Shown here in pieces: positions 36,044 through 46,775 of a stretch of 64,000 nt of DNA. The stretch covers positions 21,375,885-21,439,884 of the forward strand of contig NC_083337.1 of NCBI RefSeq assembly GCF_019175385.1. Reading direction: 5' to 3'. The notes beneath the pieces were generated by a model. It worked only from the letters and a program-made list of their open reading frames with translations. It did no database searches and had not been told where the DNA came from. Source of the stretch: Lycium barbarum (taxonomy: Eukaryota > Streptophyta > Magnoliopsida > Solanales > Solanaceae). Each line of letters opens with the position of its first letter. The first letter of the stretch is position 1. Made by a program: the position numbers and the translations under genes.

Positions 36044-36637
36044 CTATTTGGTGCCCTTCCTCCCGGTTGAATCTTCTTCCTTTTGATTTGATTTTTTGGG
36101 CTGATGAGTCACTTTCTCGACCCCGAACATCTCCCTTGCAGGGGGTTGTTCACCTTGGATGGTCTTTATCCCCTCCGAGGTCGGGAACTTTAGCAGCTGA
36201 TGCAATGTCGACGACACGACCCTCATGCTATGTATCCAGGGTCTACCCAGTAATGCATTATACTTCATATCTCCTTCGATTACATAGAACACTGTTTGCT
36301 GGATAGTGCCATCGATGTTTACCGGCAATGAGATCTCCCCCTTTGTGGTTTCGCTCGCCATGTTGAACCCGCTGAGTACCCGAGATACCGGTACAATCTG
36401 ATCGAGTAGCCTTAGCTGTTCGACCACTCTCCACCGGATGATGTTGGCCGAGCTACCTGGGTCAATCAAAATACGCTTAATTTGAATTTTAAAAATAAGA
36501 ATAGAGATTACCAATGCATCATTGTGCGGTTGAATGATGCCTTCTGCGTCCTCGTTGCTGAAAGAGATAGAACCCTCAGGTATATAATCCCGACCACGCT
36601 TTTCACTCACAACACAAACCTTGGTTCGTTTCATCAC
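36044..36637 (-). pseudogene. Tat copy A protease
   Basis: The 197-codon frame has the aspartic protease site ILIDPGSSANII, then YNALLGRPWIH, the second conserved block of retroviral-type proteases, and EQPPAREMF near the end. It would cut the gag-pol polyprotein in the particle. It ends in a Lys-rich linker (KSNQKEEDSTGRKGTK) and is followed by the reverse transcriptase start in a shifted frame. Confidence 0.88.
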
Positions 36638-38010
36638 CGGCCCTCGTGGGGTATCGGTGCCCCGATTATCATGTTGATTATATGCTGAGGCTCTACTGGC
36701 TCGGCCCTTTTATGAGTCTCCCTTTCCTTGTAGTAACCTTTGGCTCGTTCACTCAGCAATTCTTAGAGATGGTCATTCTTCAGTAACCGAGCTACCTCCT
36801 CACTTAGCTGGCGACAATCCTCAGTTCTATGTCCATGGCTTCCATGACATTCACACACCATGTTCGGGTCCCGTTGGCCCGGGTCCGACCTTAGAGGTCT
36901 CGGCCATCTTACATTCGGGATACGGCCAATAGCCGAGACGAGTTCCGAAGTGTTGACGTTGAAGTTGTACTCCGATATCCTCGGCAAGTCTTTGTTGCCG
37001 ACAGAGCTTCCGGCATCACTACTGAATGAGAGACCTCGACTGTTTGACGGGCACTCTACACGTTTATCACCCCGACCGGAGATATGGCTCGGGCCAACCC
37101 TGGAATTCTCTGACCTGAAGCTTGGTTTTTCCGAATGAGAATATGGCTGATACCTTTCCCTAGATGATCTGGCCTCCGGTTCATAATTCTTCCTTGGTCT
37201 CTCCAAACTTCTGTTCATATTTACGAGCCCCGGGGGAAGCTCGAGTTGGTCATCCTCCACCCGAATCTTTGACTCGTATCAGTTATGGACATCCACCTAG
37301 GTCACAGCCTCGTATTCCAGCAAGTTTTCCTTTAATTTGAATGAAGTCGTCGAGCTCCGAGGATTGAGCCCCTTTGTGAAAGCTTGTGCAGCCCATTCCT
37401 CCGGAACCGGAGAGAGATCCATTCGTTCCCTTTGGAATCGGTTGACAAATTCACGCAGTAACTCATCGTCCCTTTGGGCTATACGGAAAATATCTGCCTT
37501 GCGAGCCTGCACCTTTTTGGCTCCGGCGTGAGCTTTTATGAAAGCATCGGCGAGCATTTCGAAAGAAGTGATCGAATGCTCGAGGAGATGGTCGTACCAA
37601 GTCAACGCTCCCTTTGACAGTGTTTCCCCGAACCTTTTTAGCAACACGGACTCAATTTCATCCTCTTCCACATCATTGCCTTTTATAGCGCAGGTGTATG
37701 AAGTCACGTGTTCCTGAGGGTCCGTTGTGCCGTCATATTTCTGGATATCCGGCATTTTGAACCTCTTCGGGATCAATTTCGGAGCCGCAATCGGAGGAAA
37801 AGGCCTCTGAATATACCTCTTTGAATCCGGTCCTTTCAGAATAGGCGGAGCCCCCGGTATTTGATCTACTCGAGAGTTATATGTTTCCACCCTCTTTTCG
37901 GTCGAGTCTACCCGCTTCGCCAATGTTTCAAGCTTTCTCAGTACCTCGGTGGATGACCCAGCTCCAGACCCATTGATCTCGACCATCCGTGCCTCATCCC
38001 TTCTGAACAC
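36638..38010 (-). pseudogene. Tat copy A gag
   Basis: Frame 38010-37297 has the gag capsid blocks FKMPDIQKYDGTTDPQEHV, LTWYDHLLEHSITSFEMLAD and LLREFVNRFQRERMDL. After two nonsense codons (37292 and 37278 area) it continues as 37260-36763 with an Arg/Ser-rich stretch and a zinc knuckle CECHGSHGHRTEDC. A further stop near 36760 precedes a KGYYKERE linker to protease. Both central stops are explained by C-to-T changes (TGG to TAG, CGA to TGA). Confidence 0.85.
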
Positions 38011-38507
38011 CCTTCGCCTTCTCCAGGGTTGTTTTATCTCTTCTGTTTTGCAACTGGGCTATTGTGATTCCTTGTTCGGCAATCGCTACTCTTTGTTCCT
38101 GCAACATTTCAAAAATTAAACGTAAGTCAATATTGTCATCCGGGTATCCGGTTCTTTCCGGCCCTGTGTCCGGGACAAAGTAATTGAATTGTGAGTATTT
38201 AAAGGATCGGTGGCCGGCTGGGTGGCATTCTCCTGGTTCACGGTGTTTTGCCGGTTAAGGCCCTCCCTCGAATTAACGTGGTTCGGGTCAGCGGGGTTTG
38301 CTGGTAATCCTAACGTTCGGTTCAGCGGGGTTTGCTGGTAATCCTCGTGGCCCGCTGTCTTCATTTTCGGCCACAATCTCGTTGTTGTTGACGTGACCAG
38401 ATTGTCCACTGTTATCCATTTGGTCCGTTTTTACAGAGACGAACAAAAGATATTTTTGATTCTGACGGGTAAGATAGAGATCTAGATCAAAAACCACTAT
38501 TATCCTA

Positions 38508-38525
38508 ACCCCACGGTGGGCGCCA
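38508..38525 (-). other. Primer-binding site of Tat copy A
   Basis: The minus strand reads TGGCGCCCACCGTGGGG three bases inside the LTR end. TGGCGCC-type sites are usual for Tat and Athila elements and differ from the Met-type site of Tekay. The exact tRNA (perhaps Arg) is not certain from sequence. Confidence 0.75.
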
Positions 38526-38528
38526 AAC

Positions 38529-39202
38529 TGTTTACCCCAAATTTAGATAATCAATTAAATTTATAAGTGACGTATAGGATATGTGGTTGAACTTTAATCT
38601 ATTCTTGATTGAGAGAAAATGGAATAGAATCAACTATGAATAATCCAAATAATAATTGATGGTCTACACTAAACATATATGCCAATGTATTGAATATTGT
38701 TTGATTGAACAAATCTAAAGATGAACACAATAAATCTGGACCAAAATCTAATGTTGAGAGGGAGAGATTTATATATTTTTGCTATTACAAATGTTCTAGA
38801 ACTCAAAAAATCAACCCTTAAAAGTAGGGTAATGGTCCCTATTTATAGTTTTGCCTTATGGGCTTCATACAACACAAAGCCCTTTTGAATAAAGAAAAAC
38901 CCTAAAATGGATAAGGTTGTCGTACGGTCTGACACCTGTACGATTCACAATACAAGGTGGCAGAACGGTCTTGACGCGTGGCACGTGTAACGTCTCACCC
39001 GGACCAACGGCCACGATTAAACGGACCAACGGCCACGATCAAACGGACCAACAACCACGATCAACTCGGCTATGGAGAAACTGGACCAAACGATGTCCTT
39101 TGCTTTCTTCGGATCAAACACTCCTCCGGTCCCAAAAGAAAGTCTTCTTGCTCGGTCTCCGCACTCACCGGTCTAGCATATATCCGATTTTTACCGTATA
39201 CA
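38529..39202 (-). repeat. 5' LTR of Tat copy A (674 bp)
   Basis: Minus strand from TGTATACGGTAAAAATCGG at 39202 to TTTGGGGTAAACA at 38529. It matches 54154-54859 (copy B) almost end to end. It borders antisense-ORF sequence of another Tat element at 39203, so copy A was inserted there. Confidence 0.85.
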
Positions 39203-39857
39203 GAAATATCAATAAACCTTTCCATCAAGCCTTTATAGTTATCTTCATCTAAGCTGGTGATGAACAGTGTCTTACCTCGCTTCAAGATGGTAATTATTCC
39301 ATCTCGGAAGAGTCTAAGGGTATAGAGACGAATTAAGTGACTCAAAGTGAAAGGCAATTACGCCACGTTGGCCATAAATTGGATGCAAGCCACTGCTCTC
39401 CACACGGATGGGCCAACCTAAGCAAGGCAAATGTTGCATCGTTTGCACATTTCTATTATCACCAGGTCAATCGTCGTACCAAACTAAAAGTGAACAGGTG
39501 CATATACACACTCGATAAACCTAGTCTCGGAGTAGTGACGTTATCATTCTCACTGGGAATGATGATCTGAGAAATTTATTCCCAGTGATAATTTGTACAG
39601 ACTGCCTCAAGCATAGAAGTTGTGATTGAGGAAGGGTAGTTTTAAACCATTTCACCCCGGTCGCTTTGAGTTACCACCTTTTTAACGGTGAAATCCTTGC
39701 TAAATATATACTTACTGGGATGAATGGAAACGAAGTTTCAATGGTTGGGTTGGAGCTTCTCCCACTCTGGTGCCGTGGCCGGCAACCGCGGCAGAGGAGC
39801 AAATGAAGAGAAAGGAACATCAAGAGTAGCGGAAGATGAATGTCTTGTTCTAGCCAT
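39203..39857 (-). pseudogene. Antisense ORF of another Tat element, 5' half
   Basis: On the minus strand an ATG at 39857 opens MARTRHSSSATLDVPFSS. A stop follows after about 39 codons, and homology resumes in FTLSHLIRLYTLRLFRDGII and FITSLDEDNYKGLMERF. These match copy B residues FTLAHLIRLYSPRLF onward. It is cut at 39203 by the LTR of copy A. A TATA-like TTCAATATAAACCCC lies at 39990-40003 on the same strand. The host element runs plus, with its 3' LTR to the right. Confidence 0.65.
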
Positions 39858-39989
39858 TTTATGAGTTTGATCAAAGAATAAGGAATGAAAAAATTTGTAG
39901 TTTGATGAAAGAGAGGAATGAAGAGGATTCTGAGAAGCGAGTTTTGGTTTAGAAACTGAAGAGAGTAAAAAAAAAATAAGAAGGATTTG

Positions 39990-40003
39990 GGGTTTATATT
40001 GAA
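39990..40003 (-). promoter_or_regulatory. TATA-like box of the antisense ORF at 39857
   Basis: The minus strand reads CAATATAAACCCC about 135 bases before the ATG. Its position between ORF and LTR mirrors that in copies A and B. Confidence 0.4.
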
Positions 40004-40227
40004 GAATTTGTCATCATTACGGGGACGGTTCGAAATTTGAACCGACCCCGTTGGCCAGTCACAGCGCAACACGTGTCGGAAGCGTTAGGAATGAAAGGAC
40101 GTACAACAAAAAAAGGAAGCGGGAACATTTCATTCTCCTGCCATAAAGATTGACGGTTTTTTAATCGTTTTGAGTAGAGGATAAGATCAAATCCACTTTC
40201 CAGTCACACATTGGTATTTGACCAGAA

Positions 40228-40241
40228 AGTGTGGGGACTAT
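40228..40241 (+). other. Polypurine tract of the plus-strand Tat element
   Basis: AAGTGTGGGGACTAT matches the minus strand of 54860-54874 (GTGTGGGGACTAT), which abuts the LTR start of copy B. Confidence 0.7.
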
Positions 40242-40884
40242 CTATATATGGTAAAATCTAACAGAACATGTGGCAAGAGATGGTGTTGACATGTGGCAGG
40301 CACGAACATGTAGGAAGCAGTACATTCGAGAACTCGAAAGAGATCGTTCCTTGCGTATCCGTAGCAATGAATCTGGAGCAATTGTCACGGGGTCGTTATG
40401 TGCTTCACACGTTACATATCCAATCTAGATATGTAGTCAAGCGTTATGTTTTTGAAATTAAAGTAGCATTTATAGATCATTATTATCCGTAATGAGGGAG
40501 CGACTCACGGACTCCTGTTGGAGAATTTGTACCTATAAAAGGGGTCCAACATCAGTGTTAGAGAGCATTCAATTCTAGCTTAACAATCATACTTTACACA
40601 TTCTAGCAAATTATCTTGCATTTTACTTACTTTTTGTACCGGATTCACAGTGTTCGTGGCGGATTCACAGTGTTCTTCTAGGATGAGTGTTCATCCGGAG
40701 TCATCTTTATTGAAGAGATTCCTCCGAGCTCATACAGCTCAGGCTTATTTTATTACATTCTTGTTTTATAATTACTTGATTTCAATACTTGTCATTCTCT
40801 ATTTATTTTTAATTATAGCAAATCAATCTGCGTATTCTTTAAACCACTAAACAAATTCAACTGTACTTTTTTTTAGGGTAAACA
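40242..40884 (+). repeat. 3' LTR of the plus-strand Tat element
   Basis: It starts as a decayed TATATATGGTAAAATC after the polypurine tract and ends TTAGGGTAAACA at 40884, about 643 bases. A good TATA box (CCTATAAAAGGGG) lies at 40531-40543. A 20-bp stretch GGATTCACAGTGTTC is directly repeated near 40645-40675. The copy A LTR shares its two ends but little of its middle, so this is a related family, not the same one. Confidence 0.7.
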
Positions 40885-42369
40885 ATCTCAAAAAGTCTTA
40901 ATTCGAGCAACAGGCTTGTGCTGACCCATATGGAAACTTCACCTTACTAGTAATAATTTTGAAGTTAGTCAAAGGATTCCATTTCAACAATTGACTTGAA
41001 AATTGATGGCTGTTTGTCCATAAGCTTGGAAAAGGGAAAAACATGTACAGTTCAACACCGTAGTCCTTTGACCAATTTGCGTAGGTATAGTGGACTATAA
41101 GTAGAAGATACTTTTAATATGGTTGCAGAAAATATAAATAATAATTTAAGGCAAATGTACTTGCCACATGGGAAAGGCAAGTATGAAGATAAAGGCAGAA
41201 AATATAAATAATAATTTATAAATAATAATAAAGATGAAACAAGCATTATTAGAGAACCGAAAGGATATGTACTTGCCTAAATTAGTAAAAGAAGAGAAGT
41301 TGTAAATGGGAAAGGCAGGAATGAAGACTTGTAAGACTAGCTGAGCTTTCAAAAGGTCCACACTTCAACCAACACTTTGTCAGGTGCTTATTACTACTAA
41401 GTAAATATATAAGCTGGTTGTTGGTGCTAACTAAGCTTCAAATTTTCCTACACAAATTTAAAGCATCGTGCCAACCGAAAACCTCTATTGAATTAGTTAA
41501 CACCACCAAAATACAGTCTTAGATCTACTCAAAGATAATATAAGCTATGTTGCTCGGTCTCATTTATGGATATGTATCTAGTACGGTTGAGTGGAAGCAT
41601 CGGATAAGGTACACAAGTTTTTAGTGTATTTTAAAAAATGCGTATGAAGAAGGGGCGGAACTAGAGACCAAGGTACGACTTCAGTGGAGCCCAGTAACAT
41701 TGGCCCAAACATTATATTTGTCTTAGGAAATTCATTCAATATGTACAAATTATTAACTTAGAACTCAGTAACTTAAAAGGGCTAGAATTCTGAATCTATA
41801 AGCTTCATTTCATGGCTCTGTCTCTGCAGCATGAACTACACACAAAGTGAAGCTTATAGTCATTTTGATTGGCTTAATTGCATCACGTGATCAGTTAGTT
41901 CTTTCTGGTAATCTTTCAAGTTTTTGTTGCTTTCTTGTGAAAGAAAGGGAGGAATATAGAATTGATTAAGGGTATCTACATGTATGATAAGAGTCAAACT
42001 TAGAGTTCATGGAAGAACTATACCAAAATGTGAACACAATTCCTTGCTTTCACAACTGAAAGAAGCATAAGCAATTTTGTAGGACAAAGCAATAGATAAC
42101 GTGTAATGGATTGCTCAAGAATCAAGATTATGCTATGAAGGAAGTGGGTGTAGGGAAAGGGTTTACGTCTTCAAGCTATTTTGTTGTCCTCATTACGTCA
42201 AAATTATTTATAGTCGCTAACATCAATATACGTATATTATATACTAAATATACAAGACTATACACATATATACAGACATTATATATTTATTTATGTATTG
42301 GTTCACGGATATACTGTGTAAGAATCCCAACAATAAACTATTTATTTTATAAAAGGATAGTGAGATAAA
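40885..42369. other. Low-feature region with one small repeat element
   Basis: No coding frame longer than chance. There is a local duplication of about 70 bases (GCAGAAAATATAAATAATAATTTA at 41125 and 41196) and a small inverted-repeat element at 41648-41828. TATGTTGCTCGG near 41548 resembles the end of a common Solanaceae MITE (from memory), without a partner. This is the likeliest low-copy DNA in the window. Confidence 0.4.
41648..41828 (+). mobile_element. Small inverted-repeat element, copy 1
   Basis: Ends AGGGGCGGAACTAG and TGGCTCTGTCTCTG form short imperfect inverted repeats. The interior has GCCCAGTAAC, CATTCAATATGTACAAATTATT and TTAGAACTCAGTAAC. A diverged second copy is at 44138-44325 in the same orientation. 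This is MITE-like; the superfamily is not clear and no target duplication is obvious. Confidence 0.5.
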
Positions 42370-42371
42370 CA

Positions 42372-42600
42372 CTTGCAGGCCTAGCTTAATGGCTAATTTA
42401 GTGGGTGAAAATTATGGGATACTTGGACTCAAATATCATGATAGACAAAAAACGATAGGTGTTTCTTCTTTCAATCTGCCTGAGTTTCGGTAGACACAAT
42501 TTTTCACCCACATGTGCTAGTGGGGGAGCAAGTACCTAGTAAAACACATATAGGTGCGAGCAAACTGGTCCAAATAACATTTTTCTAAAAAAAAAAAAAA
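42372..42600 (+). mobile_element. tRNA-derived SINE (TS/SolS type)
   Basis: The 5' end has box-A-like GGCCTAGCTTAATGG and box-B-like TTGGACTCAAATAT with tRNA spacing. Then come GATAGGTGTTTCTTC, GAGTTTCGGTAGACA and GCGAGCAAACTGGTCC, ending in a run of 16 A. These blocks and their order match the Solanaceae TS/SolS SINE pattern as I remember it. Possible flanking duplications AGTGAGATAA and AGTGATAAG are imperfect. Several blocks have diverged, so it is an old copy. Confidence 0.7.
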
Positions 42601-43136
42601 AAGTGATAAGAATATAATTATCATGACGACTTCTCTCCAAGATGCATATATGCTTCCGTTGAAGTAATTAAAATAAAAAAACAAATCAAACATACATGAT
42701 ACAACGCTATGGGATTTGATCGCACTATATATAATAGCCATACCGCACTGAAAATGCAAATGGTAAGCATACTGCAATATTTCTAATTGTATTTGTGTAG
42801 ATTTATATACTAATGTATATATTGTTCCAAGAAAAATGTTATGTATAGAATGTGAAAGCATTGTTCAGAAAGAGGGTTTGAGAAACGCAGATCTATTGAG
42901 GCTGTTAGTTGATAGGGACACATGTCAGCACATCCAATAGCAGAATTCCTCGTTGGACCATAGAATCAGGAAAAAATACAGAAATTATTTCGATAACATA
43001 GAAGAGGAATTTAGTCATAGTAGTAGGTGGAGGTCACGGATTCGAGATTTGAGAATAGAGAACCAGTTAAGAGCATTTTATCCCTTAGCCAGCATACTCG
43101 ATGTCTTCAAATGGTCGGGCTAATGTGGAGGAGGCA
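42601..43136. other. No recognised feature
   Basis: AT-rich DNA without a supported gene. A box-B-like GGATTCGAGATTT near 43036 may be a scrap of a tRNA-derived repeat, but no box A or tail goes with it. Confidence 0.3.
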
Positions 43137-43907
43137 TGTTAGAGTTTTTGCCCTGATTTTCTTATTATATATATTTGAGTTTTACTTTTTCTGGAAGGAA
43201 AAGTAAAGTATTACACAATTTATTTTATTTTGCTGAAAGAAAAAATATAATTCTCTTCCATATTTTGTTATTTTTTATCTAGGAGGAAATTTTTTGGACA
43301 TCTATAAATTGAAGACCTCCTTCCCACAACTATAACATAGTAGCATCCACAATATAGTCATTCAGAAAGTATCGTTTAGGGGAGATTCAAGACAGGTTCT
43401 AGACAGACTCAAATCAAGCTGCAAACCAAGTTCACGATAATGAAGATTTGTCCAGCTACACGTGGAGAAATAGTTTCAGCCATATTTTCAACATTCCCTG
43501 CTGCTGCATCTTTAAAATAAAGCAAATTTTTTAAAATCATTTTTAACCATAATATTTGAAACCATATTTTTAACCATGGTAAACAATTGTACTGAAGATT
43601 ATAGGAAGATGGAGGATCAAGATTATCTGCGAGAAAATTCCGGCCAGGGGGAGATTTGTTAGGGTTTTTTGCCCTGAGTTTCTTACCATATTTGAGCTTT
43701 ACTTTTTCTTGAAGGAAAGTTAAAGTACTACCATAATTGTTTTTACTTTTTCAGAAAGAAAAATATATTTATCTTCCATATTTGGTTATTTCTTGTCTTG
43801 GAGGAAAAAATTGTAGACGTCCATAAATTGAAGACCTCCTTCCCAGAACTATAACATAGCAGCATCCATAATGTAGTCGTTTTGGAGAGTCTCGTTTAAG
43901 GGGAGAT

Positions 43908-43910
<3 letters not shown>
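43137..43910 (+). mobile_element. TRIM-like or deleted small LTR element
   Basis: Two direct repeats of about 255-270 bases, from TGTTAGAGTTTTTGCCCTG (43139) and TGTTAGGGTTTTTTGCCCT (43658), both end near a shared TTTAGGGGAGATT or TTTAAGGGGAGATT. The second is preceded by a polypurine stretch CCAGGGGGAGATT, as a 3' LTR would be. Only about 230 bases lie between, with no coding capacity. I do not see a clear primer site. It may be a terminal-repeat retrotransposon in miniature or a copia element with a deleted body. Confidence 0.55.

Positions 43911-43980
<70 letters not shown>
43911..43980. repeat. (TA)35 microsatellite
   Basis: Seventy bases of uninterrupted TA directly after the second LTR-like repeat. 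Confidence 0.98.
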
Positions 43981-43982
<2 letters not shown>

Positions 43983-44137
43983 TCAATTGAACAAATCATA
44001 GTATAGCATTATAAAACTTTAGTATATTTTATTTGTTCTCTGATTTATCATCATTCGAGGCTTGCAAATTATTAACTTCCACGTGATGCCTTGACTATTT
44101 CAATCCCAACAGAAGAGGAGGAGCTATAATATCAGCA

Positions 44138-44325
44138 GAGGCGATGCTAGAAGCCTGGATATGAGTTCGGCCTAATCCAGTAACTTTTGTTCAAATAGTG
44201 TATTTTTGTTGAGAAATTAATTAAAATACGTATAAATGTTAAATTTAGAGCTCAGTTATTACCGGTTGAAGTTGTCGTTCTAAAACTCAAAACCCACAAA
44301 GTTGAAATTATGGCTTCGTTGCTAA
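44138..44325 (+). mobile_element. Small inverted-repeat element, copy 2
   Basis: Shares CCAGTAACTTTTGTTCAAA, a TTAGAGCTCAGTTA block and the imperfect ends CAGAGGCGATGCTAG and TATGGCTTCGTTGCT with 41648-41828. No gene lies between this and 44480. Confidence 0.5.
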
Positions 44326-44499
44326 ATATCAGCGACTATTTCTACTAAAAAAGGGGAAGAAAACCCTTATAAACTTGTACTAATGAGAAGTAGTCAATTA
44401 TTTGATATTGACAGTCTGGGAAAAGTTTATGATGACAAATCGTCTCACTGACAAGTTTCTTTGAAAATTTAAATGTGATAATAATTCTATTGGAAAAAA

Positions 44500-44970
44500 A
44501 GATGCTCCCGGGGACTTATAAGTAACCGAGCACTCGAAAAGTCCAGAAGCTTATCACAGTTGTCCCCCACTCTCACCAACTCAAGTCCCATCGGTCAGCT
44601 TCGATCAGAGTGCCGCAACACGAACGAACGTTGGTGTCACAGTCATGTCACATCGTCCATGCTTTAGGGTTGAAAAGTCTAATTTTGGCTTGTATAAAGA
44701 TATCTTAGGCGGAACAGAAAGGGTCATCTAATTTTTTAGACCTGCAACCCTAGCTATTTTTCTCCCATGATCAAGAACCCATTGCTTTGAATAATACTAA
44801 GTCTTGCTTACTTTTATTTCCATCGTTGTTACATTTTTACATCCACTGATTGCAAACTAATTTCAATACTTATTGGATCTTTAAGGATCGGATACAATCC
44901 ACTTTTCTTTAAACCCTATAAAAACAAATATCTAACTGGTATTCTAGAAAACTCGTTTTCACCGAAAAAT
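44500..44970 (+). repeat. 5' LTR fragment of a third Tat element
   Basis: The sequence leads to a primer site at 44975 and holds a TATA-like TTGTATAAAGATA at 44689-44701. The LTR should end at about 44970 (AAAATA in place of a CA end). The left LTR border is not defined. Another purine- and TATA-like CCCTATAAAAAC is near 44924. Confidence 0.45.
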
Positions 44971-44974
44971 AGTT

Positions 44975-44991
44975 TGGCGTCGTCTGTGGGG
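44975..44991 (+). other. Primer-binding site of the third Tat element
   Basis: TGGCGTCGTCTGTGGGG, one base off the common TGGCGCCGTCTGTGGGG, a few bases after the LTR end. Confidence 0.75.
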
Positions 44992-45080
44992 ATAGACAGT
45001 TGTGGTGTTGTCCTAATTCATCATCGAAAACTCTTGTCAAAAACATTTGTCGGAGTTCTTTCATCGATTAAAACTTAGCA

Positions 45081-46710
45081 ATGGCTGAGCTAACCAACAT
45101 CGCACCAAGGGATGATGTTCCCAGCAAAGAAGTAGACCCATAGGGTTCCCAACCTTTGGGTCGAAAAACTTCCGACAGAGAAAGCGACCAGGAATCGAAA
45201 AAAGTGGAAAACAAAAAGAGATAGCACACACGCCATCAAAAACTCATAAAAAGTTTCCCGCTAGGGAGCACGTTTCTGACCACCCTGCATAATGAAATAG
45301 AACTTATTACGTGGAATGTTACCCCAAGAAGAGAAAGTGGCATCTCCATTCGAAGGAGAAAGGCATGTACAAAGCAGGGGAATCCCCAATCGAGAAAGCT
45401 TTAGCTGAGATCTTAGCATCGCAGAGCGGGATGATGGAACACATGGAACATATTGTAAACGCCTTGACTGGACTGCTGCTAGTAGAACACCCTTCAAACA
45501 ATCGGGATGCTATCAGGGTGCCCGAAACTTCAGAAGTAGCGGCGAAAGAAACAGAAGTAAAACTGGTGGCGCAAGATGCAACTCTAGCAAGGCTTAACAA
45601 GTTGGAAAAGTAACTTCATGATTGGATGAGCCAAATATAAGGGGCTTCGCCTGTTATCAAAGTGGTGGGAGCGAGGATATATAGAAAGATACCCTATAAA
45701 CCGAGTGCGTCCCCTTAACCAATCCCCAGGAAGTTTAAAATGCTGGAGACACCAAAGTATGACAAAACCATGGATCCTGAGGAGCATATAACAACTTTTG
45801 AAGCAAAAAATCACTGGGCATGACTAGAAGCAGCATGAGATTGAGTCAGTCATGCTTAAGAAATTGAATCAAACGCTCATAAAGGTATAAATTGCCTGGT
45901 ACACTCTTTTACCTGAAAATTCTATTAACTCGTTTGCTACTCTTGCAGATGCCTTTGTAAAACCTCATGCAAGGGCCCGAAGGATCAAAATTGACAAAGA
46001 GGACATCTTCACTATAAAGCAGCGAAGGGATGAGTTGCTCCGCAGTTTCATCAGGAGGTTCTAGCTAGAAAGAATGATGTTTCCAACCATCCCAAAGGAT
46101 TGGGCCGCTGCAGCATTTACCGACGGGTTGAACTCAAATAGTTCAGATGAGTCGAGAAAGCTGAAGGAGAGATTGAGAGAATTCCTCGCCAAAATAGGAA
46201 ATGAGGTGAACCATTAGTACACAACAAATATGAGAATCGAGGATGATTTAAGGGCTGACTCCTGGATAGAAGTGAAGGGATGACCATAGGAAATACCTAA
46301 AAACATAGCTCTTTTTAAATAGAGAAATCCGAGAGTCTGGTACAAACCATAATCAGCACCCGCACCCTCTAAGGGTAGAGGCAAGAATGAGAAGGGCACA
46401 GTATGATCAAGGTCAGCCGAAGAAGGAAGGGTGATAGTAAAAAGGAAACCCTCGGGAGAAACAGGTCCTCCAGCATAGCTTCATACAATTTGAACATTGA
46501 ACGGGTGAATTGGTAATGGCCATGAGAAATATAAAAGAAGTACGGTTCCCGGCAACAACTTGATCTAACCCAAACCGAAGAGACGTAGACCTCTGGTGTG
46601 AGTATCATGGCATCCCGAGACATTTAACCGAGGATTGTAAGCATCTTAGGTATGACGAGGAAGACTTTATCGGTATAGGAAACCTGAAGGACTTTTTTAA
46701 TGATCAATCC
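45081..46710 (+). pseudogene. Tat-type gag remnant
   Basis: An ATG at 45081 opens MAELTNIAPRDDVPSKE and meets TAG after about 20 codons. Later pieces are FKMLETPKYDKTMDPEEH near 45738, LADAFVKPHARARRIK near 45940, RRDELLRSFIRRF near 46024 and a knuckle CEYHGIPRHLTEDC near 46595. The order equals the copy A gag, with many stops and shifts. It is a clearly different lineage from copies A and B by sequence. Confidence 0.75.
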
Positions 46711-46775
46711 AAGTATGTCCACAACAAAGGAGTCGGAACCTCGCATAAGCAACCGCCCGCCTGGGAACCATCAAC

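Larger units (their letters stand above)
32136..39202 (-). mobile_element. Tat-clade Ty3/gypsy element, copy A (3' end truncated)
   Basis: On the minus strand the order is 5' LTR (38529-39202), primer site, gag, protease, reverse transcriptase, second RNase H and integrase. An oppositely oriented ORF follows at 32585-33295. The extra RNase H after the connection region marks the Tat clade. The 3' LTR and polypurine tract are gone; the left end joins a foreign LTR fragment. Against copy B, a 3.35-kb piece between the antisense ORF and the integrase end is deleted. Confidence 0.85.

Noticed and set aside
42111..42368. An 85-codon Tyr/Ile-rich frame as a possible small host gene
   Set aside because: AT-rich composition explains it; no conserved motif, intron or promoter signal supports it.
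43020..43100. tRNA-like box B sequence as a possible tRNA gene
   Set aside because: No box A at the right distance and no cloverleaf stems could be drawn.
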